Shown: piece after piece, positions 26,201 to 35,738 of the stretch
How positions within the stretch are numbered: the stretch's first letter is position 1
Layout: every line of letters begins with the position of its first letter
NCBI GenBank assembly: GCA_035771165.1
Contig: JAWNZC010000014.1
Location: 2,145,001-2,209,000, forward strand
Direction: 5' to 3'
DNA length: 64,000 nt
From: Paragorgia papillata
Lineage: Eukaryota > Cnidaria > Anthozoa > Scleralcyonacea > Coralliidae
Program-made: the position numbers and the translations under genes
The notes under the pieces: model-generated
What the model saw: only the letters and a program-made list of their open reading frames with translations
Told to the model about the DNA's origin: nothing
Databases searched by the model: none

Positions 26201-29200
26201 CTCAAGAGTTACACTAGCTTCGTAAATAAAATGTTCAATAGTTGATGTTGAAGGGGCTATTATTGGTCGCCCTATTTTTACCCTCAATTGTCTTATGTTG
26301 AAATTCTGAGCTGCAAACTTTGAAATTAAAGCTGTACATTAATTCGAATCACTTAATGACTATGGAGGATTTATGAACCTTTAAGTTTTTACCCAACATT
26401 TGCAATCCCTTTCAATCTTGTTTTAATTTCGACAATCAGTACATCTATTCCGTTTGTAGTATCTCTTATGTTCTTATGTAAGGTAAAAGTATAGTAAAAC
26501 CGTTATTGTGTGATTTTGTGGAATTGTAAAACAATTTTGATTTTGTAAGAATAGGATGACATATAGCCTACGCATAGACGTTCGGAAAATCCCCGGAGAA
26601 GCTCTTATTCCCTGTTATTTGGGATCTGGGATGGAGCGTCTGCACGCAGGCTAGATGACATATTGCCCCTTTAAAGTAAAGTATCATATAAGGGATTGTG
26701 ACAAAATTTGTCTTAATGCCAAAATGTTCAAGACAGTGCGACACGACGATGAACATGGTGCATGCTAAGGATCGAAACGTTTTATTTGGTATTCCATAAT
26801 CATGCATTTTAATTAATTTTAACACAACAGGTTCCTCTAGGCAGCATGCGTTATATATCTGGGAGAAGGGAGTTGGCAATCTCGTAAAAATCCTACATGG
26901 AACTAAAGGAGAATTGCTTCTGGATGTCGTGGTAAGTTGAAACACCTGGTCGAACTTTTTTCTTTTATTATAAAATGCAGCAAAAAATAATAGTGCAACT
27001 GTACAAGGGCCCCGTTACACGGTGAGATTTTTTTATTACAGTTACTTAGATGAAATGAAGAAATGAAAAATTGCATCATATTTATTATAATTGTTTTACA
27101 GCCTTGTCTTTATTCTCGTTTATTTTTAGTGGCATCCTGTTCGACCCATAATTGCATCTATTGCGAGTGGAGTAGTTTCAGTTTGGGCTCAAAATCATGT
27201 GGTACGAGATTCAACATAATATTGAGTGTTGCACACTTAGCTCTTGTAAACAGAAAATGGCCGTTAAAATCGTATAATAATATTTTTGTCGATGTATAAT
27301 AAATATCCCATTGGATGGTTTGACCGATAATACGGCAGGACATTTTACTCGTTTCTCGCATTTTTCTTCACTCTTTCGGGGTTTTGAAAAAGTGTATTCA
27401 AAACTCGTAAAATATCTCGTGGTATTATCGATTGTAAGTTTATGTTCAAAATAACCCAGGTACTTTACGTAGGCCTGACCACAACATAAACACTAACCCA
27501 GGATTCGTGCATCTAGGATATGGACTTATAACCGTATTATTGATCAAACCATGTTTATGACGATTAAATCACAATGACTTTGATGATAGCGACAAAGATC
27601 GTATCGGTGGTGATGGTGCTGCCTGGACGTGATGATAGTAGTGGTGGTCCGACGATGATGATGATGGTGATGGTGGGTGATGGTGATGCTGATGCTGATG
27701 AAGATCCCCATCATGAAGATGACGATGATTATGGATGTGATGATGATGTGGATGTGATGATGATGATGATGATGATGATGTGGATGTGATGATGGGGATG
27801 ACGATGATAATGAGGAGGAGGACGACGATTATGATGATTATTATCATAGTGGTGATGGCAGATACGGTGGTGGTAGAAGTGGTGGTAGTATAGGGGTGGT
27901 GGATTGATAGTAGTTGTGGTGGTGGTGGTGACGATGATGTCAAAACTGAGTGGTGATGACAGTGTTACATTTTACAATGAATCATGAATATATTTTCATA
28001 GGAAAACTGGAGCGCATTTGCCCCTGATTTTAAGGAACTAGAAGAAAATGTAGAATACGAAGAACATGAAAGTGAATTTGATATTGTAAGTTTATTTTAT
28101 TTTATTAATCAGTAATATCATGAATTCATTGTGAGTTGTTTTTTAATGCAGAACAACGTTAACGTTAGAAATTAGTATTAACCTAATCCGTTGAGCTTTT
28201 GTCGCTTTTGTTACAAATGACGAGTAAGGTATACACATTCAGTTATAGACTATACCTTATGAGCTATAGAGTTAGTTGCAGAAAGCGTAAGAGTCCAGCA
28301 CAAAACTCGATTGAACGGCGTTGTTCATTTTTTCCGACTACTTTTGGGAGAAATTATGAATATGTTATAAATGTTATTACAGCAGCTATTTTACTCAGAC
28401 AACTTTGAATCCTACATTCTTACTGTCAAATTCTTACTGTCATTAATCCATTAAAACTTTTATATATACAGTATATTATCAACTTGCACTTGTAATCACC
28501 TACATCAACTGACCATGACTTGCGTTTAGTTATGAGTCCCAGCAGCCGGCGTTCAGAAGGTTGTGTGTTCGAGTCCCGCTTGGGGACTGGGAAATTTTTC
28601 TCAGTAAAATTATTTGAAGAAGATCTTCGTAACAAGGGGTATACCCGAACGTTTGTATGATAATAGTATAGTATAGTTTATACAATACCCTGGTTGCTAC
28701 GCGTGTTTTCATTGGTGGTTGGCCATGATCTATTAGAGGACAGACACATGGACACGTCAGATCACGTCAGCTGACTTGCTTTTTTTTCTTCATGCCCCAA
28801 AATCCGGCAAGAGTTTCGATAAAAACCTTTTAAATTTTTGTATTGTATAAAACAAATAGATTCCATTTTTTGTTGTCTGTTCAGTTATAGATGCACAGAA
28901 GACGTCACAACGTGGTAAGAACATCAGTGACCCACTCGACTGCGTCTCGTGGGCCACTTTTTTGTTCTTACCACGTTGTGACGTCATCTGTGCATCTATA
29001 ACTGAACAGACAACGGCAAAATGGAATCTATTTGTTAAATAGTAAACGTCTATTTGCTGTAACCGAGGGAAATATAGTCTGCTATAGTAGACATTATTTT
29101 TGTCCCGCGTTGCGGTGGTGTTTTCATTTTAAGTGTTATTTCAAATTTAAGACAGACTTAATTTTCGTTTTGTAGGCACTTTAAGCGAATTACGTATGAA

Positions 29201-32200
29201 TAATTGCATTATTTATTGTTTACTAATCTTATTTTTTATTCATTTGTTAAAGGAGGATGAAGATAAAGAAGAAGAAGTGAATTCTGGCAGTGAATGTGGA
29301 GACGATGTTGAAGTTGATGTCTGTTCCATTGAAAGGATACCAGCTTTATGTAGCAGGTTGGAATATGAACCCTAATTTTTAACCCTAATACAATATTTCC
29401 AATGCTAGTCCTAATATAGCTTACAGACAATACTGTTAACTCGTACAATACAGCTAACTCATCTCTGCGACACCGGCTGCCATCTTGATAAAGCACCGCC
29501 CAGAATAAGCGCCGCATTTATTTGCGACAATGCTACGCTTAATCGAAACACCGCCAGACTATGGAGCCAAAATTAAGAACAAGTACAGTATAACTCGATC
29601 TAAACTATAGCCTAGGCAATTTATTCTGCTGTATTACACTGGTTTTTAGTTTGATGTGAGTATATTTAATTGGTCTCCAGTGACTGTACAGTAAAGAAAG
29701 CAAAACGTTTCATGCAACCGTGATTAGTTTTTGTTTTTTTGCGTTTATTCGCACTATGCAAATATGTTTTAAGTCTTCCCTCTGACAAAATTGATTTTAA
29801 TTTGAAGAGAATTCAGTTTTATTCTCACTCAAACTATAAACTTTATAGTATAAAGCAAAATCAAGCCTGGTTCTTCCCACAGTATGTGGCCCAGGTAGGA
29901 CGCACTTGTCAGTAGTGGTGCCGCCGAACACTTTCTCTAGTGCTCTAGTGCCTTCAGCGTCTTAAGAAAGATAATACTGTTCTTTATTTTTATTATTTTC
30001 TGAATGGTGAAAGCCGAGTAGCAGCAATTCACAATTGTTGCTTCCTGCATTAGCATTACTCTGACCAAATCGTACCCAAAACGTTGTGCGAGTGACACAC
30101 AGATTAAGCAATTATGGTGACTACAACTATCAGTGTCGGCTGTGTCGTCATTTCCGTCGAATATTGTAAATTGTTGGACGCTGATGACACCACCTCCTCA
30201 AAGCGCGCGGAAATTATAAAATAGCAAAATGGCTTGCAGCGATTTGCCTCTGTTGACGAAGAGAACTCTTTTTACTGCCAGACTTTGCTTGCATGTTAGT
30301 ACAACTGTTTTCAATGTATAATTCGGCTTCAGAAGATAGCATTGAACCTCGGTCTGGATAATTCTTGGTAACATGCTCAGCCTTATCCAATGATTGTTTA
30401 ATATTTCATGCCTCTTGATCGACTCGCCGCTTTTTCTCTAGGAGCCATTCAAAAGTCGTCAACATGAAAACCCAAGGCATCGGAAGTCCAAAATATTGCA
30501 CCCCTGCATCAAATAACTACCTAGTTGAGACTGTTTTGTTTATTCCGGCATATTTGAAATGATATTTATAAATCCAGACGGGATCGACAGGCGAGCGCAG
30601 GGCTCTGGGAACGAGATTGTTTCATAGTAACTAACTAGTAACTAACGCATGCGCAGACATTTTTTGCAGTGTTTACTTCCCCAGTCTTATCTTCTCGTCA
30701 AATGAATCACGTGTGTCGCGGTCGTCCACTGCCGCAAAGAACCAGTGAGCTCTGCTATTCATTCACCGGACAAAGACAAGACGTATAGTTCCAGTCTTCT
30801 ACACGCGTAAAAATCTCGCAAGTTGTTACGGCATTGTTGCCTGAACAATGATGTAACAACTTGTTGACATATGTGAACAACATTGATAAATGAACAACAT
30901 TGTTCATCATTGTTTCAACAAGTTGTTACTGCTTGATGAAACAACAACCGTTGTTCACGCATGTTGGAACAACCGAAGAACGTGTTGATACATCAACCAT
31001 GTTCACCATTGTTATAACATTGTTGTTCATCGTTGTTATTTCGTCATGCTGTTACAATGTTGGAACAACTTGTTCATGACTGTTGATTTATCCGTGAACA
31101 AGTTGTTCGAACCATAAGTGAACAACTTGTTGACAACTTGTTCACGGCGAGCAGCACAACATTGTTCACCCCTGTTGACAACCGTGAACAAGTTGTGCGT
31201 TTTTACGCGTGTACGCGGTCTTTTGACTAAATCAGACTTGACCAGACCGCGTAGAAGACTGGAACTATACGTACTTCAGGCCCAAAAGGATCGCGGGCTC
31301 TGGGAACAAGATTGCGAGAAAGATACACCCTAGTTATATATAGAGCTCACTGCAAAGAACCTGCTAGCGTTTTTTCAACTGAAACAAACTGTTTATGCCT
31401 TATCACAAATTCTTATCTTATATATGTACTTTACTGTTTAACAGGATTATTTTGTTATTATTTTTTCAACTTTTAGTGATGAAGACAATGATGAAGATCA
31501 ACGTGGGTTGTATTATCTTCCAGCAGCTCCCGAGATTGATGATCCTGAAGAGACCTGGAACCCAGATGTAAGAGCAGAGGTGGGAAAAGTATCGGAACTT
31601 GGGAACGTAGTTCCCAGAAATTTTTTTGAGTCCAAATTTTCACTGAAATTTTTACAGGAAATTTTTAAGGTTTGATGGTTAACTTGATAAAATTGGACTT
31701 AATTGAAATTACACTTACTGTACGTTGTACAACTCTACTAATTTAATACCACTGAATACCTTAATCACAGTTACTCTTCTTTGACAGAATTTGCTACAGG
31801 TTTTGAATATGCAGAAGACCAGTATTTACTGTAATTTTATAAACTGTGTATATACAGTAGCTATCTATACAGTCATTATGAGTCATAATCAACAAGAAAA
31901 ATTATGTTTATATAACGTCGTTTAGGTAGGTAGTTAAATTAGATACATAACGTGATAACGCGTAGAAAACAACAAGCCAACAACGGTAACATCAACAAGA
32001 TAGGCAACATTTTGTCAATTATTAACTAAATAAATATAAGTGCACTAATTAACAATTTATAGTCATCGGAGCGGCGAGGTAAATATAAACGATAATCACT
32101 GAGACTGAGGTGACTAATTGCTTTAGTAAAATTTCAGGCCTGAGAAGAATAACCAAGAAATTTAAAACCGACGTGTTTAACTGTCGTAGTTTAATCATGT

Positions 32201-33234
32201 AAATTCAACCCTGCTAAGTTTTCTTCACGCTTTGACAGCTGTCTAAGCCTTCAATTCCACATACGATTAAAACTGACTCAAAATTCAAATAATTTTATGA
32301 CTAAACACTTTCTCACCTTCAAATAGTTCCAACTTAGAGCTTTTCTGTTTGTTGAGTTTTTTTGACGATTTATTAGGTTTAAAAGAATAGTCGCTGCACT
32401 CGCCATTTTGAAAAATAATTACACCATTGATTAGACACCATCCGTCAAAATGATGATTCCGACAATTTCCGACAACAAATTCTAGTATAGTCGAGGTAAT
32501 TACCTCGCGCGAGGTAACTATCGCGAAATAGGCGGTTCAGCTCGAGCAATCAGAGGACGAGAAATTCAATAGTTACTTCTGAAATTTTACTAATTGCCAG
32601 TAACTGGGCTGCTGTAATGACTGTCTGACTGACGAAAATATTACTAAATTGCTGGATCGAAAAATTACAACGTATACCTTGTTCCATTACTTTTTGTCAT
32701 TACTTTTGTCATATATATCAGACAATAACGACATATTTTGCTTTACACAATGTATTATGGTGGTGTTCTGTCCATGTTGTATAGCAAATTTTGCAGAACA
32801 TTTTGAGTCCTAAACCCAGGTTCCCAGAAAGAAAATAACTTTTTCCACCTCTGTGTAAGAGATTACTCTATGCTTGCATGTTGGCTTGGCCAGGAAGTAA
32901 TGTTTTCACTTTTGTTTGTTTGTTTGTTTGTTTGTTTGTTTGTTTGTTTGTTTGTTTGTTTGTTTGTTTGTTTGTTTGTTTGTTTGTTTGTTTGTTTGTT
33001 TGTTTGTTTGTTTGTTTGTCTGTCTGTACCTCCGCCAGCAGGTTATTGAACAGTTTAAGTAACACTATACCGGATTGCTTGCATATTGGTTTACTTTTCG
33101 TCCAATTTTCAACCAGATTAAACCAAAATTTAATGGCTTGATCCTTAGTCTATGATAAATTTTCCCACGAACTTTCATGAAAACTTGTGCAAGACTTTGT
33201 GAGATTATTGTTATTATTATTATCATTATTATTA

Positions 33235-33293
<59 letters not shown>

Positions 33294-35477
33294 TAATAGA
33301 CCATTTTTGCGGTAAAAAACTGAATTACAGCGGTTCGCATATAGTTAAAAAGATAAAATTACAGTTTCTGTACAATTTTTCCAATTATTTTGAATTAAAA
33401 TTGTTTGAAGCAGTGACTATGAAACTATTTCTAAAATTATCAGTCCTACAACGAGGACGACAGACAGACAAACAAACAAACAAACAAACAAACAAACAAA
33501 CAAACAAACAAATAAATAAACAAACAAACAAACAAACAAACAAACAAACAGAGGTGAAAACATAACCTTCTGGCGGATGTAATGAACGAAGACAATTGCT
33601 TGATTATGATCATGAAACGAGGGAAATTTATTGATCAAGGCTTATTTTATGCAAACATTTTTTAATAATTTCGGTACTTGAGTGCAATCAAGTATTTTAT
33701 TTATTTATTTATACATGTTTAGGTCGCGTGAACTACATGCAATCGTGGACAAAAGTTGATAAACATGATTTTCTAACATATTTCAACTTCAATATAATTT
33801 TGCACAAATAAAACACCCCCTCCCCTTAAACAATGTTGGCAATGTTGCGCAGTTTTTGTCAATTTTCGGGGCGATGCTAGTATATTAAAGGTTGTGGACA
33901 CTGTTAACAGAATGTTCGACCCTCGGGACCTCCCTTGGCTTTTGGGACATTTAATCACTAATAACCCTCAATGCCATGCCTTTACTAATAATCTTTTTTT
34001 GTACATTGCATCTTCTGCGTATTTGTCTATTCTGTCATAAAGAGTAAAGACGAACTTTTTTCATTTTGTAGTGGTCGTAGTAAACAGTCTTGTTTTTTGG
34101 TGTAGGTTGAAAAATACGAACTGAAGACCGACTCTCGACCTATTTTACCACCAACGATACGACCTGAAAATGAACCACCGAAAAAGAAACTGAAAGTAAT
34201 TGAAGTGGATTACAGTAACGAAACAACCGACACAGCATCGAAATTAGGTAACATGCTTTTTTTTCTTCCGGTTTGCAATGCTTGAAAATCCTACTTTCTG
34301 ATTGGCTAACGGGTACCCTGGCCCCAGCTGAAAGCGGCGAGAGAACTCTGGTTGATGACGCCACCAATCTCGCTTTCATGCTGCAGTAATCTAATTAAAG
34401 CCCGACCAATAAAAACACTTGCCTAACAAATTTAACCCCCGGACAGGTTTTGGAGCCAATCGGAGAATGAGGTCAAGATCTGTCTCTAGCGACTTCATTG
34501 GCTCGGAGCGATCAAAGAAACGTCGTCTTGGACCAGAGGTTCTCTCGCTGCTTTCAGCGTTTCGGAGGGGTAGGAGGGCGACGTAGAACTTCTGGGACGA
34601 GGGTAACTAACGGGAAAAGTAAATGGTTATGTACTAAACATAGACACGGTCCGTCCTTTGAAAATGTTGCCCTCGTGTTGTTTTTGTGTTTAAGAAATAG
34701 AAAACATTTTCCGTGTTTACATACAGTTATAGAAACACGAGTGGAAGTTTGGAGAACGAGAAATTGAAGTGGGAACACGAGCCCATAGGGCAAATGTTTT
34801 CGCGCTATTTTGAGTTTTCCCAAACTTTCACGAATGTTTCTATAACTCTACGTAAACACGGAATAAATGTTTTCTATTTCTTTTATAAAATAACATTTTG
34901 AAAACAAGATTTTACAAATGGTGGGATATATAAAAATCCTCCTGGTTTACATAAACTTTGGCTTTGGTTTTCTCAGCTTGGACAACGTTGTTTTTCAAAA
35001 TTACTATACGCCAATGAAGTTATACCAAATGGGAGTTTTTAAGCTCTTCAAAACATTCGCAGTACGTGTTTTATCAGATCCAAAACACTCGACTATCACC
35101 TAGTATTTTAAATCTGATTTTAAAACATTGTTGCTCATGTTTTAAATATTACATATAGTTCTGATGCTCGCACTGATTTTTGTTTACTTAAAGATACAAC
35201 TGAAGAAATGACCCAGGAAGACCAAACGGAAAGTGATAATTCGACAGCAGTTAGCAGACAAGATAAAAACGAAAACCATGAAAAACGTTTTGTAAATACT
35301 GTAGATAAAAACTCCGACTGCGAAGATAGTAGTAGTAGTGATCAAAACCTAGCAATTAGTTCTCGAGATTCTGCCCAGAATCAAAAGTCAGATGTTACTA
35401 GTGAGGTAAGCGAGTCCACAGATGTAAATAACATCACAGAAATGAGCGATAGCACGCGAGATGATGAGCTGAGCTGA
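11227..35477 (+). CDS. RBBP5: RBBP5, COMPASS/MLL histone methyltransferase core subunit (17 exons)
   Basis: The product is the WD40 scaffold of the WRAD module that, with WDR5, ASH2L and DPY30, activates MLL/SET1 H3K4 methyltransferases in the nucleus. I rebuilt the exons from GT/AG junctions and continuous homology to vertebrate RBBP5: 11227-11245, 11426-11451, 12021-12193, 18883-19023, 20120-20207, 21794-21866, 22190-22219, 23555-23634, 24557-24682, 25991-26043, 26831-26931, 27130-27201, 28002-28085, 29253-29356, 31477-31567, 34106-34247, 35194-35477. The start MNLELL is shared with human. WD repeats include [18 protein letters not shown] and [15 protein letters not shown]. The ASH2L-binding acidic segment ([14 protein letters not shown]) and the WDR5-binding VEVDV motif are kept. 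Length is about 561 residues against 538 in human. Odd: exon 6 is 73 nt, one base longer than the frame allows (an extra T in 21840-21843). A processed copy is excluded because introns are present. Confidence 0.93.
13110..13424 (+). pseudogene. BEL/Pao protease-region relic in RBBP5 intron 3
   Basis: The translation contains [16 protein letters not shown], a signature of the aspartic-protease (DUF1758) region of BEL/Pao retrotransposons, followed by a degraded [18 protein letters not shown] segment. It is a short relic, separated from the BEL/Pao RT pieces downstream by an inverted-repeat-bounded insertion. Confidence 0.68.
13781..15658. mobile_element. About 1.9-kb element bounded by inverted repeats, within the BEL/Pao relic
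   Basis: GGATCACCCAGGGCGCTCTA with AAACACGGGCGGGGAAACG at 13781-13819 recurs inverted at about 15620-15658 with few differences, and the similarity extends to TATGTGTGATGC on both sides. No ORF of note lies between. The exact termini and the duplication were not resolved, so the family is unknown. Confidence 0.55.
15990..17640 (+). pseudogene. BEL/Pao RT-RNase H relic in RBBP5 intron 3
   Basis: Successive frames give BEL/Pao RT features: [21 protein letters not shown] (degraded), [17 protein letters not shown], then [10 protein letters not shown] where the catalytic Asp region should be, and [10 protein letters not shown]. Downstream, 17232-17633 reads [19 protein letters not shown], then [16 protein letters not shown], matching the BEL/Pao connection and RNase H start. 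Multiple stops and a foldback insertion at 16682-16852 disrupt it. Confidence 0.72.
16682..16852. mobile_element. Foldback MITE inside the BEL/Pao relic
   Basis: The left arm GCTAACTTCGGCTC..AAGTGAAGTCAA is inverted at the right (TTGACTTCACTT...ACTGAAGTTAGC). Inner arms also pair (ATTACGTCGCCTTCAGTCCC against GGGACTGGAAGCGACGTAAT). No coding content. Confidence 0.7.
18240..18545. repeat. GCAAGT-rich palindromic repeat block
   Basis: Dense recurrence of CGCAAGT and its complement ACTTGCG: for example CGCAAGTCATCGCAAGTTAG followed by ATGACTTGCGAT, and at the right CGCAAGCTAACGCAAGTCACC. Flanked on both sides by a (G/A)TCAAACGA motif. Looks like a short non-autonomous element rich in subterminal repeats. 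Family unknown. Confidence 0.55.
18596..18632 (+). repeat. Stem motif GGCCTGAGTCAACAGG (copy 1)
   Basis: GAAGGCCTGAGTCAACAGGTCGAAAGCT resembles the copy at 21496-21530 in intron 5. Both can fold into a CCTG/CAGG stem next to a GAAA-like run. Probably ends of related retroelement fragments. Confidence 0.45.
19227..19409. mobile_element. Tc1/mariner-type MITE, 183 bp
   Basis: Terminal inverted repeats of about 46 bp begin CAGTTGGTTTCAGGTTGCTT and end with the complement. A TA dinucleotide lies on both flanks (19225-19226 and 19410-19411), the target duplication of Tc1/mariner elements. It lies in RBBP5 intron 4. Confidence 0.85.
19430..19600 (+). repeat. Retroelement tail with a hammerhead-like hairpin motif
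   Basis: Contains CTGATGA at 19494-19500, a 12-base imperfect hairpin, then GAAACGTCAGTA (19513-19524). The same layout occurs at the 3' end of the Penelope-like fragment (3168-3202). The compact core has one base too many for a canonical hammerhead. Confidence 0.4.
20226..21184 (+). mobile_element. Non-autonomous hAT transposon with a BED finger ORF
   Basis: A perfect 8-bp target duplication ATGTATAC (20218-20225 and 21185-21192) flanks 15-bp perfect terminal inverted repeats TAGGGTGAGGCGGTT. Subterminal ACCGAAAAA motifs cluster at both ends. The 959-bp element carries only a BED-type zinc finger ORF, so it must depend on a transposase elsewhere. It lies in RBBP5 intron 5. The clean ends suggest a young insertion. 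Confidence 0.93.
20800..21168 (+). CDS. BED zinc finger protein of the hAT element (truncated transposase)
   Basis: A 122-residue frame starts [14 protein letters not shown]. It contains a BED finger with C-x2-C (CKIC) and H-x4-H (HLRRIH), and SNLMQHL between them. BED fingers are the N-terminal DNA-binding module of hAT transposases and ZBED proteins. The RNase H-like catalytic domain is absent. The last residues ([14 protein letters not shown]) are read from the subterminal repeat, so the true 3' end of the protein may have been lost by deletion. Whether it is expressed is unknown. Confidence 0.65.
   Translation: MSQSAVWHFFKKAEKPDDSPECKICTRSVKNKGGNTSNLMQHLRRIHPTQYATMTPPGRKAAVSRPTNASNAASSEMPPTVKSLFASNAPLTPGNKRHEAKKKSVHSVFSGFFGRFSVFGFL
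21496..21530 (+). repeat. Stem motif (copy 2)
   Basis: CTGATGAAGACCTGAGTCAACAGG followed by CCAAGAGC. Relative of 18596-18632, here with the CTGATGA box intact but the GAAA box changed. In RBBP5 intron 5. Confidence 0.45.
22491..22632. mobile_element. Foldback MITE, family A (copy 1)
   Basis: Starts AAGAAATAGAAAACATTTTC and ends with the near-complement GAAAATGTTTTCTATTTG. The inner sequence GTGGAAGTTTAGAAGAACGAG resembles that of the copy at 34692-34882. Lies in RBBP5 intron 7. Confidence 0.7.
23245..23386. repeat. Foldback repeat
   Basis: CATCATTTTGGCGGGCCACAT at the left pairs with ATGTGGCCCGCCAAAATGATG at the right, about 95 bases apart. A second partial copy of the left arm precedes it. 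In RBBP5 intron 7. Confidence 0.75.
23642..24452. mobile_element. hAT-type MITE at the RBBP5 exon 8 splice donor
   Basis: Ends CAGTGAGC / GAGCTCACTG, flanked by a perfect 8-bp duplication GGTAGGCA (23634-23641 and 24453-24460). The left duplication begins on the last base of exon 8 and includes the splice donor. The element contains a foldback core (near 23714-23802) and is itself hit by another hAT MITE (23823-24382). A relative lies at 30743-31352. Confidence 0.88.
23823..24382. mobile_element. Nested hAT-type MITE with C- and G-runs
   Basis: Terminal repeats CAGGGCCTTTTTTAA... and its complement. Flanks ATGTTTGG (23815-23822) and CTGTTTGG (24383-24390) match in 7 of 8 bases. Long homopolymer G and C runs near each end are read from the same element. 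Inserted in the element 23642-24452. Confidence 0.8.
24773..25249. mobile_element. Large foldback MITE in intron 9
   Basis: Arms of roughly 200 bp are inverted copies: AAAGTGCTTATGAAACGAAA at the left against the complement ending near 25249, including matching GGTTATATATCTTTGCTATT segments around a 75-base centre with a short CACACACA run. No ORF. Confidence 0.85.
25252..25607. mobile_element. Foldback element with ACACTAATCCG ends
   Basis: GGCCATGT and ACACTAATCCGG near the left pair with CGGATTAGTGTGAACATGGCC at the right. The left end carries an insertion between the two parts. A fragment of the same family lies near 60058-60150 (TTTACACTAATCCGGCCGTTTTCG). Confidence 0.6.
27605..27950. 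repeat. GAT/GGT-rich microsatellite
   Basis: Irregular trinucleotide-based repeat (GATGAT, GGTGGT, GATGTG units) in RBBP5 intron 12. The Ser/His-rich open frames read from it are repeat artefacts. Confidence 0.9.
28520..28620 (+). repeat. tRNA-derived SINE fragment
   Basis: A pol III B-box-like GTGTTCGAGTCCC is followed by an inverted CCCGCTTGGGGACTGGG segment and an AT-rich tail. An intact A box is not seen, so this is a partial SINE. In RBBP5 intron 13. Confidence 0.45.
28851..29036. mobile_element. Foldback MITE with long arms
   Basis: Arms of about 75 bp: AACAAATAGATTCCATTTT ... GACGTCACAACGTGGTAAGAAC is repeated inverted as GTTCTTACCACGTTGTGACGTC ... AATGGAATCTATTTGTT, around a short CGACTGCGTCTCG-containing loop. 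In RBBP5 intron 13. Confidence 0.85.
30743..31352. mobile_element. hAT-type MITE in intron 14, relative of 23642-24452
   Basis: Ends CAGTGAGCTC / GAGCTCACTG with a perfect 8-bp duplication CAAAGAAC (30735-30742 and 31353-31360). Inside is the same foldback core seen in intron 8 (CGTATAGTTCCAGTCTTCTAC and its complement), split by a TA-type MITE. Confidence 0.88.
30802..31211. mobile_element. TA-type MITE made of small palindromes, nested
   Basis: Begins CACGCGTAAAAATC and ends with TTTTTACGCGTG, flanked by TA on both sides (30800-30801, 31212-31213). The body is a dense series of overlapping palindromes such as AACAAGTTGTT, CAACATTGTTG and GAACAACTTGTTGAC. No ORF. It splits the hAT MITE around it. 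Confidence 0.85.
31575..32853. mobile_element. hAT-type element at the RBBP5 exon 15 splice donor
   Basis: Ends CAGAGGTGGGAAAAGT and ACTTTTTCCACCTCTG, flanked by a perfect 8-bp duplication TGTAAGAG (31567-31574 and 32854-32861). The left copy starts on the last base of exon 15 and includes the splice donor. The element is 1279 bp with no ORF of note. It begins and ends with GGAACTTGGGAACG / CCCAGGTTCCCAG subterminal repeats. Confidence 0.9.
32911..33019. repeat. (TTTG)n microsatellite
   Basis: About 27 TTTG units, then TCTGTCTG. Left flank CCAGGAAGTAATGTTTTCAC resembles the flank, on the other strand, of the (AAAC)n block at 33469, so both arrays belong to one repeat family. Confidence 0.95.
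33205..33294. repeat. (TTA)n microsatellite
   Basis: About 29 TTA units with a few interruptions at the left, in RBBP5 intron 15. Confidence 0.95.
33469..33550. repeat. (AAAC)n microsatellite, inverted partner of 32911-33019
   Basis: About 20 AAAC units with two AAAT variants, preceded by CAGACAGA. Read on the minus strand it has the flank CCAGAAGGTTATGTTTTCACCTC before (TTTG)n, like the block at 32911. Confidence 0.93.
34692..34882. mobile_element. Foldback MITE, family A (copy 2)
   Basis: About 63-bp terminal inverted repeats: AAGAAATAGAAAACATTTTCC, then GTGTTTACATACAGTTATAG, against the right end with small changes. Same family as 22491-22632. In RBBP5 intron 16. Confidence 0.82.
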
Positions 35478-35585
35478 TGGATTACTACGACACATACAAT
35501 GTTGATATTTATGTATATATTTATATCAGGCTAAAATCTAACATGTCGCTGCTGTATAAATTAGCTGAAAACTTTCAACTATATT

Positions 35586-35591
35586 AATAAA
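35586..35591 (+). terminator. RBBP5 poly(A) signal candidate
   Basis: AATAAA 109 bases after the RBBP5 stop codon, in an AT-rich 3' UTR. It is the first canonical signal downstream of the gene. Confidence 0.55.
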
Positions 35592-35738
35592 TAACTAAAA
35601 TTGTAGTTATGCATTACATACTTGTTCACTTTCAATTTATTTAGTCAGACATACCATTTTTCGCTAGATATTTTCAATATTCCATTCAATTTATTTTCAC
35701 TGTTTTAGGAGAATTTACAGTAAGTGTTATAACGTTTT

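Noticed and set aside
27569..27943. Ser/His-rich ORF (HHHH, SSSS runs)
   Set aside because: It is read from the GAT/GGT microsatellite in intron 12.
32878..33141. CLFVCLFV and KQTNKQTN frames
   Set aside because: Artefacts of the (TTTG)n array.
34498..34823. Overlapping ORFs of 89 residues on both strands
   Set aside because: They lie in RBBP5 intron 16 and partly in MITE A; no family match, no splice logic.
11227..35477. RBBP5 as a processed pseudogene
   Set aside because: All 16 introns with GT/AG borders are present, and apart from one base in exon 6 the frame is open.
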